A DNA stretch of 64,000 nucleotides from CAYFXE01 sp964347035 (GCA_964347035.1 CAYFXE010000016.1:1-64000), one strand, 5' to 3'. Positions 50,699-59,862 are shown, numbered from the stretch's first letter. Made by a program: numbers and translations. Notes: generated from the sequence alone by a model not told the origin.

Positions 50699-52807
50699 AT
50701 GAACTACAAGATCGGGATAGATGTCGGAGGGACATTCACAGATTTTTTACTCACCTCTGAAGATGGGAACGCCGAGATTTATAAAGTCCTCTCCACTCCA
50801 GATGATCCTTCAATCGGTTTGATGGACGGCCTCGAAGAGATGGCCAGGGTCAAGAAAGTCTCCCTTGAAGAGTTTATAAAATATGTCACTACCATCGTTC
50901 ATGGAACCACAGTCACCACCAATGCTGTCTTGACGCGCAGAGGAGTTAAAACAGGACTCTTAACCACGAAAGGTTTAAGGGATGCGCTGGAGATGAGGCG
51001 GGGCATAAGAGAGGAACAATACAACAACCGTTACACCAACGTCGAGCCACTGGTCCCCAGATGCTTGCGGTATCCGATCGAAGAGCGGCTCGATTACAAG
51101 GGAGATGTTCTTACAGAGCTGAATAAAGCGGATGTTCATCAGGCTGCTGAGCACTTCGAAAGAGAAGGAATCGAAGCCATAGCCATCTGTTTCATGAATT
51201 CCTTTGCCAATGAGACTCATGAAGCAATGGTAGCCGAGCTGATAAAAGAACACTTCCCAGAGACATACTTGACAGTATCGGCCTCTTTCTTACCGAGTAT
51301 TCGTTTTTATGACCGGATATCGACCACGGTTCTGAATTCTTATGTAGGTCCGATATTGAGGGACTACCTCAGAAGTCTGCTCCAAAAGCTGGAGGATGCC
51401 GGGTTCGGAGGAGTTCTCCTGATTATGCAATCGAACGGGGGAGTTGTAGCGCCCAAGATAGCCATGGACAAAGCCGCTGCGACTCTTCTTTCGGGGCCAG
51501 CCGCCGGGCCGGTGGCAGGAATCGAGTACACTTCAGTGCAGGGGTATGATGATTGTCTGACCATCGACATGGGAGGGACGAGTTTCGATGCAGCATTAAT
51601 TAAAGATAAAACTCCTCTGGTCACCACAGAAGGGGAGATCAATCGATTGAGGATTGCCCTCCCTATGCTGGGGATCGTAACCATCGGCGCTGGTGGGGGG
51701 AGCATTGCCTGGGTAGATGAAGGGGGGTTTTTGCGGATGGGGCCTCAGAGCGCAGGATCCAAGCCCGGACCAGCCTGTTATGATCAAGGCGGCGAAGAAC
51801 CGACGTGTACGGACGCAGACCTCATCCTAGGATACCTGGATAAAGATTTCTTTGCCGGGGGCAAAATTCTTCTCAATTATGAGCGGGCTGCGGCCACGAT
51901 AAAAAAGAATATTGCTGATCCTTTAGGCATGGATGTGGTCGAGGCGGCGGCCGGGATGTATCATGTGATCAACGTCAACATGGCCTCAGGCGTGCGGGAA
52001 GTCAGTGTTAAAAGAGGACATGATCCAAGAGAGTTTCCATTGGTAGTGGCCGGAGGCGCAGGGCCTGTTCATGCCGGTATGATCGCCCGTGAACTCGAAA
52101 TTCCGGTGATGATCATTCCCAAGGAATCCTCGATTTTCTGTGCGGCCGGGATGTTGATGTCCGACCTAAAACACAACTTTGTCCGGACCTATTCCACTCC
52201 CCTCGACAGGATGGAAGAAGAAAAATTCAGGGCTCTTTTCCAGGAAATGGAGAATGAAGCAACCAGCCTTCTTGTTTCAGAGTACATCCCGAAAGAACGC
52301 ATCCGGCATATCTATTCTCTGGATATGAGGTACGTTAAACAGTATCACGAAGTGAACGTATGTTTAATCAAGGAAGAAATCGAGAAGGTGGATATCCCAT
52401 CCATGGCTTCAAAATTTCATCCAGAACATAATCGGCTCTACGGGTATTCTTTAGAAGAAGTGGGCACACCGATTGAGTTGATCAACCTCAGGCTTTTGAG
52501 TGTGGGGGAGACGTCCAAGCCAAAATTCAAGCAGGAGGACCTGGCTGAGTCCGATCCTTCCTTTGCTTTGAAGAGAAGAAGAAAGGTCTATCTGCCACTT
52601 GAAAAAGCCTTCAAAGAAGTCCCCGTGTATGATGGGCATGAGCTGAGATATGGGAATAAGATTGAGGGCCCGGCCATAATCGAGCAGATCAACACCACCA
52701 CCTTCGTGACACCGGAGTTTAACATGCTCTGCGATAGGTATGGAAGTTATACGATGTATACCAAGGAAAAGGAAGAAGATATCAGAGAAACCCTAGGCAT
52801 AAAATGA
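50699..52807 (+). CDS. hyuA: Hydantoinase/oxoprolinase A-type subunit (acetone carboxylase-like)
   Basis: About 702 residues from ATG 50699. GIDVGGTFTDFLL at the N-terminus and GTTVTTNAVLTRRGVKTGLLTTKG are ATPase motifs of the actin-like HyuA fold; LSGPAAGPVAGIEYT and DMGGTSFDAALI follow. The family covers ATP-dependent 5-oxoprolinase, N-methylhydantoinase and acetone/acetophenone carboxylases. It is in line with the mutase (16 nt) and overlaps hyuB by 4 nt. Confidence 0.9.
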   Translation: MNYKIGIDVGGTFTDFLLTSEDGNAEIYKVLSTPDDPSIGLMDGLEEMARVKKVSLEEFIKYVTTIVHGTTVTTNAVLTRRGVKTGLLTTKGLRDALEMRRGIREEQYNNRYTNVEPLVPRCLRYPIEERLDYKGDVLTELNKADVHQAAEHFEREGIEAIAICFMNSFANETHEAMVAELIKEHFPETYLTVSASFLPSIRFYDRISTTVLNSYVGPILRDYLRSLLQKLEDAGFGGVLLIMQSNGGVVAPKIAMDKAAATLLSGPAAGPVAGIEYTSVQGYDDCLTIDMGGTSFDAALIKDKTPLVTTEGEINRLRIALPMLGIVTIGAGGGSIAWVDEGGFLRMGPQSAGSKPGPACYDQGGEEPTCTDADLILGYLDKDFFAGGKILLNYERAAATIKKNIADPLGMDVVEAAAGMYHVINVNMASGVREVSVKRGHDPREFPLVVAGGAGPVHAGMIARELEIPVMIIPKESSIFCAAGMLMSDLKHNFVRTYSTPLDRMEEEKFRALFQEMENEATSLLVSEYIPKERIRHIYSLDMRYVKQYHEVNVCLIKEEIEKVDIPSMASKFHPEHNRLYGYSLEEVGTPIELINLRLLSVGETSKPKFKQEDLAESDPSFALKRRRKVYLPLEKAFKEVPVYDGHELRYGNKIEGPAIIEQINTTTFVTPEFNMLCDRYGSYTMYTKEKEEDIRETLGIK

Positions 52808-54537
52808 AGATAGACAAGATTTTAGTTTCTGTTTTTCAGAGACGGTTTAAGTCCATAACCGAAGAGATGAGTATCGTCATGGAGAAGACGACACGATCGC
52901 CCATCCTCTGTGAGGCCAAGGATTTTGTGACCGGACTGTATGATGGACAGGGCATGATGCTCGAGCAGACAGAAAACCTGCCCATCCTCTCCTTTTCCCT
53001 CGGGCCGGTGTGCGAGTACATCGTGGATTACTTCGGCCAGGAGATCTATCCGGGTGATGTCATCTTCCATAACGATGTTTTCTCTTTGGGGAATCAGAAC
53101 AACGATGTGGCTGTCTATAAGCCGATTTTTTACGAAGATAAACTCATAGCCTGGGCGGCTGCCAAGGGGCATCAAGCCGATGTCGGGGGAGCCGTGCCAG
53201 GCGGATACAATCCTCGGGCCACCGAAGTCTGGCAGGAAACGCTCCGGATACCACCAGTGAAAGTCTACGAGCAAGGTAAGTTTAGGAAGGATGTCTGGGA
53301 CCTGATCTTTGCCAATATCCGCTTCGACATTGTAGCTGCAGACATGAGGGCTCAGATAGGATCTTGTGTCGTGGGGGAGAAGGGTGTTGTGAAGCTGATC
53401 GAGAAATACGGACTCGATGTCTTTGAATCACATAAAAATCACCTGTTAGACTCGACAGAGAAGATGATGCGGGCCGAAATAAAGACCATCCCGAACGGCG
53501 TTTACCGAGGCGAGGCCACGGTCTATTACGACGGAAGAACACCCGGCTCAACGTACAAGATAAGAGTGAAGATCACTGTCGAGGATGAGGAAATCATTTT
53601 TGATTACTCGGAGACAGATCCCCAGACTGACGGCTTCGTCAACGGCACCTACACCTCCTCGGCAAGTGCAACACTTCTAACCTTCCTCCAAATGGTTAAT
53701 CCCGATATGCCTCACAACGACGGGATGGTCAGGCCGGTCAAGATCGTCATCCCCGAAGGCACGATCCTAAACGCCAAATATCCGGCGGCAACGACCTTCG
53801 GCAACCACCTGTGTCCACCTAATGCCGATGCTATCATTCGGGCTTTGTCTCAGGCGATACCACAGAGAGTAACCGCAGGATGGAATCAGCTCCTGTGCTA
53901 TCTAACCAGCGGTTTTGATACGAGGAAAAAGGATAACTACGTCGACATCGGGTTCATGGGATTGAAGGGAGGATCAGGCGGAACCCATGGTGTAGACGGG
54001 TATGATCATATCGGGATGATCGATGCTTCGGGCGGAGTTCTCGATCAGGATTACGAGATGTTCGAACAGCAGACGCCTCATCTGCTGTTGAGGCACGAGT
54101 ACTGGCCTGATTCGGCGGGCGCCGGACAGTGGAGAGGTGGTCTCGGTGTGGAAACCAAGTTCAAGATTGGCGGTGAGAACACTAAGGTTGTCACCTTTGG
54201 GGATGGCGATGTTGAACCTCCTTTCGGATTGTTCGGAGGAAAAGAGGCCACGTTGAATAAGATCGAGCTACATTACAAGGACGGAGAAACCTACAAAACC
54301 ACGAGTAAGGACTTGGTCGAGAATGTCCCCGAAGGAACCGTTCTTTTTCAGCAGGCCGGCGGTGGGGGAGGATACGGTAATCCTTATCTTAGAGATCCCG
54401 GTTTAGTTGCCCAAGAGGTGAAGAACGAAATCATCAGTATCGAGAAGGCCAGAGAGGACTATGGTGTAGTCATCGATCCGGAGACGTTCGAAGTCTGTCA
54501 AAAAGAGACAGAAGAGCTGAGACAGGTTAAGAAATAG
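52804..54537 (+). CDS. hyuB: Hydantoinase/oxoprolinase B-type subunit
   Basis: 577 residues. LSFSLGPVCEYI, YPGDVIFHNDVFSLGNQNNDVAVYKP, GTYTSSASATLLTFLQMV and GGVLDQDYEMFEQQTPHLLLRHEY are HyuB blocks; HQADVGG may contribute metal ligands. It pairs with HyuA by ATGA overlap. No third acetone-carboxylase subunit is seen. The substrate may be a cyclic imide/lactam or a ketone. Confidence 0.9.
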   Translation: MKIDKILVSVFQRRFKSITEEMSIVMEKTTRSPILCEAKDFVTGLYDGQGMMLEQTENLPILSFSLGPVCEYIVDYFGQEIYPGDVIFHNDVFSLGNQNNDVAVYKPIFYEDKLIAWAAAKGHQADVGGAVPGGYNPRATEVWQETLRIPPVKVYEQGKFRKDVWDLIFANIRFDIVAADMRAQIGSCVVGEKGVVKLIEKYGLDVFESHKNHLLDSTEKMMRAEIKTIPNGVYRGEATVYYDGRTPGSTYKIRVKITVEDEEIIFDYSETDPQTDGFVNGTYTSSASATLLTFLQMVNPDMPHNDGMVRPVKIVIPEGTILNAKYPAATTFGNHLCPPNADAIIRALSQAIPQRVTAGWNQLLCYLTSGFDTRKKDNYVDIGFMGLKGGSGGTHGVDGYDHIGMIDASGGVLDQDYEMFEQQTPHLLLRHEYWPDSAGAGQWRGGLGVETKFKIGGENTKVVTFGDGDVEPPFGLFGGKEATLNKIELHYKDGETYKTTSKDLVENVPEGTVLFQQAGGGGGYGNPYLRDPGLVAQEVKNEIISIEKAREDYGVVIDPETFEVCQKETEELRQVKK

Positions 54538-54731
54538 AACTTCGAATTCTTCGCTGAGAAAAGCTCATTCTGCCACTTGGACTTATTCACAAAATGGCTT
54601 TGAGTAAATAAAACGAATAAACTCAGGGGGCTTTCCGTATTATAGTTGGATATTTTAAGAGTCAACCAACACTCAATCCGGATCCCTTTGAGATGAAAAG
54701 AAGAGAAAAATGACGAGAGAGGAGGAGAATC

Positions 54732-55178
54732 ATGGCTGTTAAAATCTGGTGGGTTTGGATGATCATTGCGGCGATATTTGTTGTCGGGGAGATTTTTACC
54801 ATGGGCTTTTTTCTCCTTTGGTTCGGCATCGGTGCTCTGGCGGCAGGCATTCTTGCTCTTGCTGGGTTGAGCATAGGTTGGCAGTTGGCCGCATTTGTGG
54901 TTGTTTCCGGAATTCTTTTCGCCGTTTCCAGAATATTTGCGGAGAAATTCAGCAAAAAACAGCCCCCGGGCATAGGAGCTGATCGTTTCATCGGGCTGGA
55001 AGGCGTGGTGCTGGAAGAAATCGACAACATCAAGGATACTGGGCGCGTGCGGCTCCAGAAAGAGGAGTGGAGAGCAGAGAGTGACTCGGGGGAGGTTATT
55101 TCTGCGGGAAAAAGAGTCAAAGTCACCAGATTGGCGGGAACGCATCTGGTTGTTAATATAGTAAAGGAGGAAAGTTAA
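54732..55178 (+). CDS. NfeD-like membrane protein
   Basis: 148 residues: two or three transmembrane helices (WWVWMIIAAIFVVGEIFTMGFFLLWFGIGALAAGI and WQLAAFVVVSGILFAV) then a C-terminal OB-fold (GLEGVVLEEIDNIKDTGRVRL...VTRLAGTHLVV). NfeD proteins partner with SPFH/stomatin proteins; the next gene, one base away, encodes one. GAGAGGAGGA precedes the start. Confidence 0.9.
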   Translation: MAVKIWWVWMIIAAIFVVGEIFTMGFFLLWFGIGALAAGILALAGLSIGWQLAAFVVVSGILFAVSRIFAEKFSKKQPPGIGADRFIGLEGVVLEEIDNIKDTGRVRLQKEEWRAESDSGEVISAGKRVKVTRLAGTHLVVNIVKEES

Positions 55179-55179
55179 A

Positions 55180-56070
55180 ATGGAAGTCGTCCTAGTTGTT
55201 GTTGCCGTCGTGGTTTTTATCATCACCGCGACCGGACTAAAAATTATCCGGCCCTGGCAGAAAGGGCTGGTAGAGAGGCTGGGAAAATATCAGCGGACTG
55301 CAGACAGCGGTCTGACGCTCATCATTCCTTTCTTGGAGAAATTGATCAAGGTGGACATGAGAGAGCAGGTGGTGGATGTCCCCCCCCAAGGAGTGATCAC
55401 CAAGGATAATGTCGTCGTCGAGGTTGATGCTGTCGTCTATTATGAGGTTACAGATCCAGTGAAGGTTACCTATAATGTCGTCAATTTTTTCACGGCAGCC
55501 ACCAAACTGGCTCAGACAAACTTGAGGAACCTGGTCGGGGATATGGCTCTGGATGAGTCGTTAACTTCCAGGGAAGTGATCAACACCCAGCTGCGCCAGA
55601 TTCTTGATGATGCCACGGACAAATGGGGAACAAAGGTGACCAGAGTCGAGCTGCAGAGGATCGAACCTCCCACAGATGTCACTGATGCCATGCATCGTCA
55701 GATGAAAGCCGAACGGGACCGACGGGCCATGATTCTCGAGGCAGAAGGACAGAAAAAGTCGACCATCCTCAAAGCAGAAGGAGAGGCTGAAGCGATCAAA
55801 AAAGTGGCTGATGCCAACAAATACCAGAAGCTTACTGTGGCTAAGGGTGAGGCCGAGGCCATCCAGACTGTGTACAGAGCCATCCATGAGGGGAATCCGA
55901 CGAACGATCTGATCGCCATCAAGTATCTCGAGGCCCTCCAGAGTATCGCGGACGGGAAAGCGACCAAGGTATTTTTACCTTATGAAGCCTCAGGCATTCT
56001 AGGGAGCATCGCCGGTATCGGAGAACTATTGAAAGAGAAGATAACTCAAGGAGAAACGGAGACGAAGTAG
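55180..56070 (+). CDS. SPFH/stomatin-family protein (QmcA-like)
   Basis: 296 residues. N-terminal membrane anchor VVLVVVAVVVFIITATGL, SPFH domain (RPWQKGLVERLGKYQRTADSGLTLIIPFLE), and a long Ala/Glu-rich coiled coil (MILEAEGQKKSTILKAEGEAEAIKKVADANK). It likely scaffolds membrane microdomains or proteases with NfeD. Confidence 0.93.
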   Translation: MEVVLVVVAVVVFIITATGLKIIRPWQKGLVERLGKYQRTADSGLTLIIPFLEKLIKVDMREQVVDVPPQGVITKDNVVVEVDAVVYYEVTDPVKVTYNVVNFFTAATKLAQTNLRNLVGDMALDESLTSREVINTQLRQILDDATDKWGTKVTRVELQRIEPPTDVTDAMHRQMKAERDRRAMILEAEGQKKSTILKAEGEAEAIKKVADANKYQKLTVAKGEAEAIQTVYRAIHEGNPTNDLIAIKYLEALQSIADGKATKVFLPYEASGILGSIAGIGELLKEKITQGETETK

Positions 56071-56074
56071 AGAC

Positions 56075-56250
56075 CCGTAACCCCGTGACTCCAGTAACAC
56101 AGTAACTCAGATTAAAAAAGACTTTCATCTTGTTGAGTTATGGAGTGGCTGAGCTGCTGGCCGAGTTGCTAGTTGTCAGTACTTACAAAAAAAGGAATTT
56201 TTTCTTTAACTGTGTTACTGAATGACTGAATCACGGAGTCACTGTCTCAT
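56075..56250. repeat. Octamer-periodic inverted repeat (CAGTNACN family), copy 2
   Basis: The left part contains CAGTAACA, CAGTAACT, CAG; the right part, reverse complemented, has CAGTGACT, CCGTGATT, CAGTCATT, CAGTAACA, CAGT. A third block (56138-56180) has degenerate octamers (CAGCAGCT, CAGCCACT, CCATAACT in reverse complement). It fills the whole space between two convergent genes. Confidence 0.7.
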
Positions 56251-56603
56251 TATACCCGGTAAAACCACATCAGGGGAATCCAGAGTTGATGGCCGTAGGG
56301 TATCCTTTTATGGTTAACGAGCACTTCGGTTCTTTCCCAATCGTGGACAAGGCTGAAAAGTTCAAAAAGATCATCTACCTCATCTGGTGTAAAGGTGGCT
56401 GAATGGCGGATCCATTCGTCGCTTCCCTCTTCCTTGTACATTGGGTTTTTCTTAGCTAATGTAACCGCTTTTTCGTAATCAGGAGAAGTTTTATGCCCGA
56501 ATTCTAAGGTAATTTTGAAGGATTTAGCATGTGTGCTGGGGTGAAGGATGCTTTCCAGCTTTTCGTCTAAATCATCGAATGACTCTTTTTTCTTCTCTGC
56601 CAT
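56250..56603 (-). CDS. Conserved-looking hypothetical protein
   Basis: 117 residues with an acidic/basic N-terminal helix (KKESFDDLDEKLESIL), then FKITLEFGHKTSPDYEKAVTLAKKNPMYKEE and LVHDWERTEVLVNHKRIPYGHQLWIPLMWFYRV. Soluble; no named domain recognised. Flanked on both sides by octamer repeat arrays. Confidence 0.5.
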   Translation of the reverse strand: MAEKKKESFDDLDEKLESILHPSTHAKSFKITLEFGHKTSPDYEKAVTLAKKNPMYKEEGSDEWIRHSATFTPDEVDDLFELFSLVHDWERTEVLVNHKRIPYGHQLWIPLMWFYRV

Positions 56604-56715
56604 CTTAATAATTCGTATATGTTTTTAAGGATTTCTTTGTCTCGAATGTTATCGCCTCATTCTTTATAAATCACTGATAGTATATATGATAAGACCTTTA
56701 GTTTGTCAAATGTAC

Positions 56716-56846
56716 CAGTAACACAGTGACTCAGTCACTCAGTTACTCAGAAGAGAAGGAGGTTTGTCTATCCGTCATTCCCGCGGAAGCGGGAATCCAG
56801 TAAGAAAAACTTCCAGAGTTACTGTGTTACTGAGGCAAGGCACTGA
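56716..56846. repeat. Octamer-periodic inverted repeat (CAGTNACN family), copy 3, with REP hairpin inside
   Basis: The cleanest copy: CAGTAACA, CAGTGACT, CAGTCACT, CAGTTACT, CAG (56716-56750). The right side (56815-56846), reverse complemented, contains CAGTAACA, CAGTAACT, C. A separate palindrome lies in the middle (56777-56796). Confidence 0.75.
56777..56796. repeat. REP-like hairpin, copy 2
   Basis: ATTCCCGC-GGAA-GCGGGAAT: perfect 8-bp stem with a GNRA tetraloop, in the TCATTCC...GGAATCCAG frame also seen at 48503. Confidence 0.8.
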
Positions 56847-56943
56847 GGGCACGGATGGAAGTATGGTTAAAAAGACCAGGATAAAAAGAGAAATGTATAA
56901 AATTTAAGGAAAAAAGGTCGCATTATATCATCACAGAAGTCAC

Positions 56944-57975
56944 TTAAATTATAAGCATACAGTCGCCGTAGCTGTAAAATCTGTATTTCTTTCGGACGGC
57001 TTCCTGGTAGGCTTTTTTGATGAAGTCAAGTCCAGCAAAAGCCGACACCAGCATCAGAAGTGTCGATCGAGGGAGGTGGAAATTGGTGAGGAGACGATCA
57101 ACAACTTTGAATTTGAAACCAGGGTAAATAAAAAGATCAGTCGAGCACTTTCCTGACTTGACTTTCCCCTGTTGGAAGGCGCTTTCCAGCGCTCTCACCG
57201 AAGTCGTGCCAACTGCCAAAAGCGGACGTGATTCGTCTTTTGCTCGGTTTATAGACGAAGCGGTCCGTTGGCTTATGGAATAAGTTTCCTTGAGCATCTT
57301 GTGGTCTTCGACACGGTTAGCTCTAACCGGTTGGAAGGTGGCGTGTCCCACCTCTAGCGATAGGGGACAGATATCAACGCCCTTGGCCTGTATGAGTTCT
57401 AAAATATTTGATGTAAAATGAAGGCCGGCTGTGGGAGCAGCAACAGCTGTTCCTTTGTTGGCAAAGATAGTCTGGTATCTTTCAAGATCAAGGTCTTTGA
57501 GGGATTCATCCTTTTTTTTTCGCCGTATGTAAGGGGGAAGGGGAGCATACCCGATACGTTTGAGCTCTCCGAGAACATCTACGCCTTGAAGTTGAATGAC
57601 TCTTTTCCCTTCCTCCTCGGTCATGATGACTGTTCCTTTCATGTTGCGGGAAAAGGTGATGACATCCCCCGGTTTAACGCTCCGGGCTGGACGGCAGATA
57701 ACCCTCCAGAATCCGGCTTCAATCTCTTCCAAGAACAGAAAATCGATCTCTTTTTCCTCTTTCTTCCCCCAGACCTTGGCCGGGATGACTTTGGTTGTGT
57801 TGATGATTAGAATATCCCCATCGTTCAGGAAGGCAGGAAACTCGCTAAATCGTGAATGAGAGATATTTCCTGTCTGACGGTCTAGGACCATCATGCGGGA
57901 TTGATCTCTTCGGGCTAGTGGCCTCTGAGCAATGAGCTCTGCTGGCAGCTCGTAATCAAATTCCTTTACCAACAT
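56944..57975 (-). CDS. queA: S-adenosylmethionine:tRNA ribosyltransferase-isomerase
   Basis: 343 residues. VKEFDYELPAELIAQRPLARRDQSRMMVLDR at the N-terminus, LIINTTKVIPAKVWG, PTAGLHFTSNILE and LTNFHLPRSTLLMLVSAFAG are QueA hallmarks. It makes epoxyqueuosine-tRNA. ATG 57975 is the native start by family comparison, yet the 185-bp repeat element ends one base upstream of it. The only SD-like sequence, GAAGGT, lies inside the element's end. It is downstream of ruvB. Confidence 0.95.
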   Translation of the reverse strand: MLVKEFDYELPAELIAQRPLARRDQSRMMVLDRQTGNISHSRFSEFPAFLNDGDILIINTTKVIPAKVWGKKEEKEIDFLFLEEIEAGFWRVICRPARSVKPGDVITFSRNMKGTVIMTEEEGKRVIQLQGVDVLGELKRIGYAPLPPYIRRKKKDESLKDLDLERYQTIFANKGTAVAAPTAGLHFTSNILELIQAKGVDICPLSLEVGHATFQPVRANRVEDHKMLKETYSISQRTASSINRAKDESRPLLAVGTTSVRALESAFQQGKVKSGKCSTDLFIYPGFKFKVVDRLLTNFHLPRSTLLMLVSAFAGLDFIKKAYQEAVRKKYRFYSYGDCMLII

Positions 57976-57976
57976 C

Positions 57977-58161
57977 GGGGTCAGACCTTCATAACTTTTA
58001 TAATTATATATACCATATCTACGGCCTTGGTTCAGTTATTCATATGATATACGAGATACGAGATTTTTTTATAATGAAGAATCGATGAGTTTAATCTTTA
58101 TCACTTTTTGTTATTCAAAATTTATTTAAAAAAACTATGAAAGTTATGAAGGTCTGACCCC
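57977..58161. mobile_element. 185-bp MITE-like element between ruvB and queA
   Basis: Ends are inverted repeats of about 28 bp: GGGGTCAGACCTTCATAACT plus TTTATAATT on the left, and the same (with two changes) reversed on the right. No coding capacity; the interior is AT-rich. It begins one base from the queA start codon and ends 2 bases from the ruvB stop codon. The half element at 27318 shares the end sequence. Confidence 0.8.
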
Positions 58162-58163
58162 GA

Positions 58164-59210
58164 TTATTCTCTGAAGAGTTTTTTTTGGGCAGGACCGAGC
58201 TTCAGGCTGAGATGTTCGTAGGCTCTCTGGGTGACTTTGCGGCCGCGGATGGTTCGCTCCAAAAAGCCAATCCGCATCAGGAATGGCTCGTAGATAGATT
58301 CAATCGTGTCCTTTTCCTCATCGATGGCCGCTGAAATCGTGGTGATACCCACAGGGCCTCCTTTGAAATTCTCGATAATCGTCATCAGGATCTTCCTGTC
58401 CACCTCATCTAGGCCCAAAGAGTCGACCTCCATCATATCCAATGACTTGGTGGCTCTCTCGGCAGTGATTTTTCCTTCGCCCTTGACGTCGGCATAGTCC
58501 CTGACTCTTCGCAGCAATCTATTGGCAACCCGAGGAGTTCCTCTCGAACGCCGAGCAATCTGCTGGGCTCCCTTATCATCTATGCTCACTTTAAGGATTG
58601 AGGCCGATCTCTTAATGATCTTCTTCAGGTCCTCCGCTCCATAATAATCGAGGCGGTGGATGATACCAAAACGGCCTCTCAAAGGCGCCGTGATGCGGCC
58701 TGCTCGGGTTGTAGCCCCGACGAGAGTGTATTTTTTTAGCTGCAATTTATGGCTTCTAGCACTCGGTCCCTGCCCGATGACGATATCTAAAGAAAAATCT
58801 TCCATGGCTGAATACAGAATCTCTTCTACCGAAGGATGAAGACGGTGAATTTCGTCTATGAAAAAAATTTCCTTGGACTGCAGGTTGGAGAGAATAGCGG
58901 ATAAGTCGCCCGTCCTTTCGATGACAGGACCTGAGGTGGGCTTAATCCCTACGCCCATTTCTTTGGCGATCAGGTAAGCCAAGCTGGTCTTCCCCAGCCC
59001 TGGCGGTCCATACAGGAGGACATGATCGAGCTGTTCTTCTCTTTTTCTGGCGGCTTGGATGAAGATCTGAAGGTTGGATTTTATGGTTTCTTGACCAACA
59101 AACTCATTGAAGTTTCGAGGACGTAGATTGTCTTCGAAGAGAAGATCTTCTTGTGTCCGGACAGGACTGAGAACTGTTTCTGTTTTCATTCCTTTGGTCA
59201 TCAATATCAT
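58164..59210 (-). CDS. ruvB: Holliday junction branch migration ATPase RuvB
   Basis: Up to 348 residues (several N-terminal Met codons). Walker A GPPGLGKTSLAYLIA, Walker B IFFIDEIHRLH, sensor 1 LVGATTRAGRITAPLRGRFG and the C-terminal winged helix GPVGITTISAAIDEEKDTIE are intact. With RuvA it drives branch migration; RuvC then cleaves. Confidence 0.97.
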   Translation of the reverse strand: MILMTKGMKTETVLSPVRTQEDLLFEDNLRPRNFNEFVGQETIKSNLQIFIQAARKREEQLDHVLLYGPPGLGKTSLAYLIAKEMGVGIKPTSGPVIERTGDLSAILSNLQSKEIFFIDEIHRLHPSVEEILYSAMEDFSLDIVIGQGPSARSHKLQLKKYTLVGATTRAGRITAPLRGRFGIIHRLDYYGAEDLKKIIKRSASILKVSIDDKGAQQIARRSRGTPRVANRLLRRVRDYADVKGEGKITAERATKSLDMMEVDSLGLDEVDRKILMTIIENFKGGPVGITTISAAIDEEKDTIESIYEPFLMRIGFLERTIRGRKVTQRAYEHLSLKLGPAQKKLFRE

Positions 59211-59274
59211 ACTTCCTATTCAATCTTACAATAGGCCAGCTCTATCCAGAGGCTGTCCCTTTGAGGGACGTCCC

Positions 59275-59862
59275 CTATATTTTTGCAAGTTTTTTCAAGC
59301 TCTCTCTGAGGATCTGCTCAAATCCGGCCTCTTCCGTATAGCTCCGGAGGGTATCATCCACGATTCTTTCCACTTCTTTCCTTTTGAAACCGAGGTTCAT
59401 CAAGGCGGATATCAGGTCTTCCCGCTCTTGGAGGGCTTTGGTCTGGATGACTTCTTCTTTTTTTTCGAGTTTTTCCTGGAGCTCGAGGGCAATCCTCAGG
59501 GCTGTCTTCTTCCCGATTCCAGGAATAAGAGTGATCCGGGCCACATCGCTCTGCCGGATCGCCTCTTCAAGGTCTGTCACTTCTATGCCTGATAGGATAT
59601 TCAAGGCCAGCTTCGGACCTATACCCGATATTCCGATCAACTTCAGGAATATATCCCTCTCTTTTTCTCTCGAGAATCCGTACAAAGCAAGAGAATTATC
59701 CGTTACATGAGTATAGATAAAGAGTTCCACCAGCTCGTCAATATCTTTCAACTTAAGATAGGTCGATAGAGGAATCCAGACACTGTATCCTACACCCCCC
59801 ACATCCAGAATGATCTGTTCAGGATTCTTCTGAATCAGGTTTCCCTTAAGATAGCCAATCAT
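59275..59862 (-). CDS. ruvA: Holliday junction DNA-binding protein RuvA
   Basis: 195 residues. MIGYLKGNLIQKNP, OB-fold LDVGGVGYSVWIP, and two HhH motifs (LIGISGIGPKLALNIL, LIPGIGKKTALRIALEL). The C-terminal RuvB-binding domain (LISALMNLGFKRKEVERIVDD) is present. Its start touches the ruvC stop. Confidence 0.97.
   Translation of the reverse strand: MIGYLKGNLIQKNPEQIILDVGGVGYSVWIPLSTYLKLKDIDELVELFIYTHVTDNSLALYGFSREKERDIFLKLIGISGIGPKLALNILSGIEVTDLEEAIRQSDVARITLIPGIGKKTALRIALELQEKLEKKEEVIQTKALQEREDLISALMNLGFKRKEVERIVDDTLRSYTEEAGFEQILRESLKKLAKI

Noticed and set aside
54498..55226. A long minus-strand open frame (242 codons) opposite nfeD
   Set aside because: It is antisense to the well-supported NfeD gene, with Thr/Ser/Arg-rich low-complexity sequence and no family match; its length comes from codon bias of the real gene.
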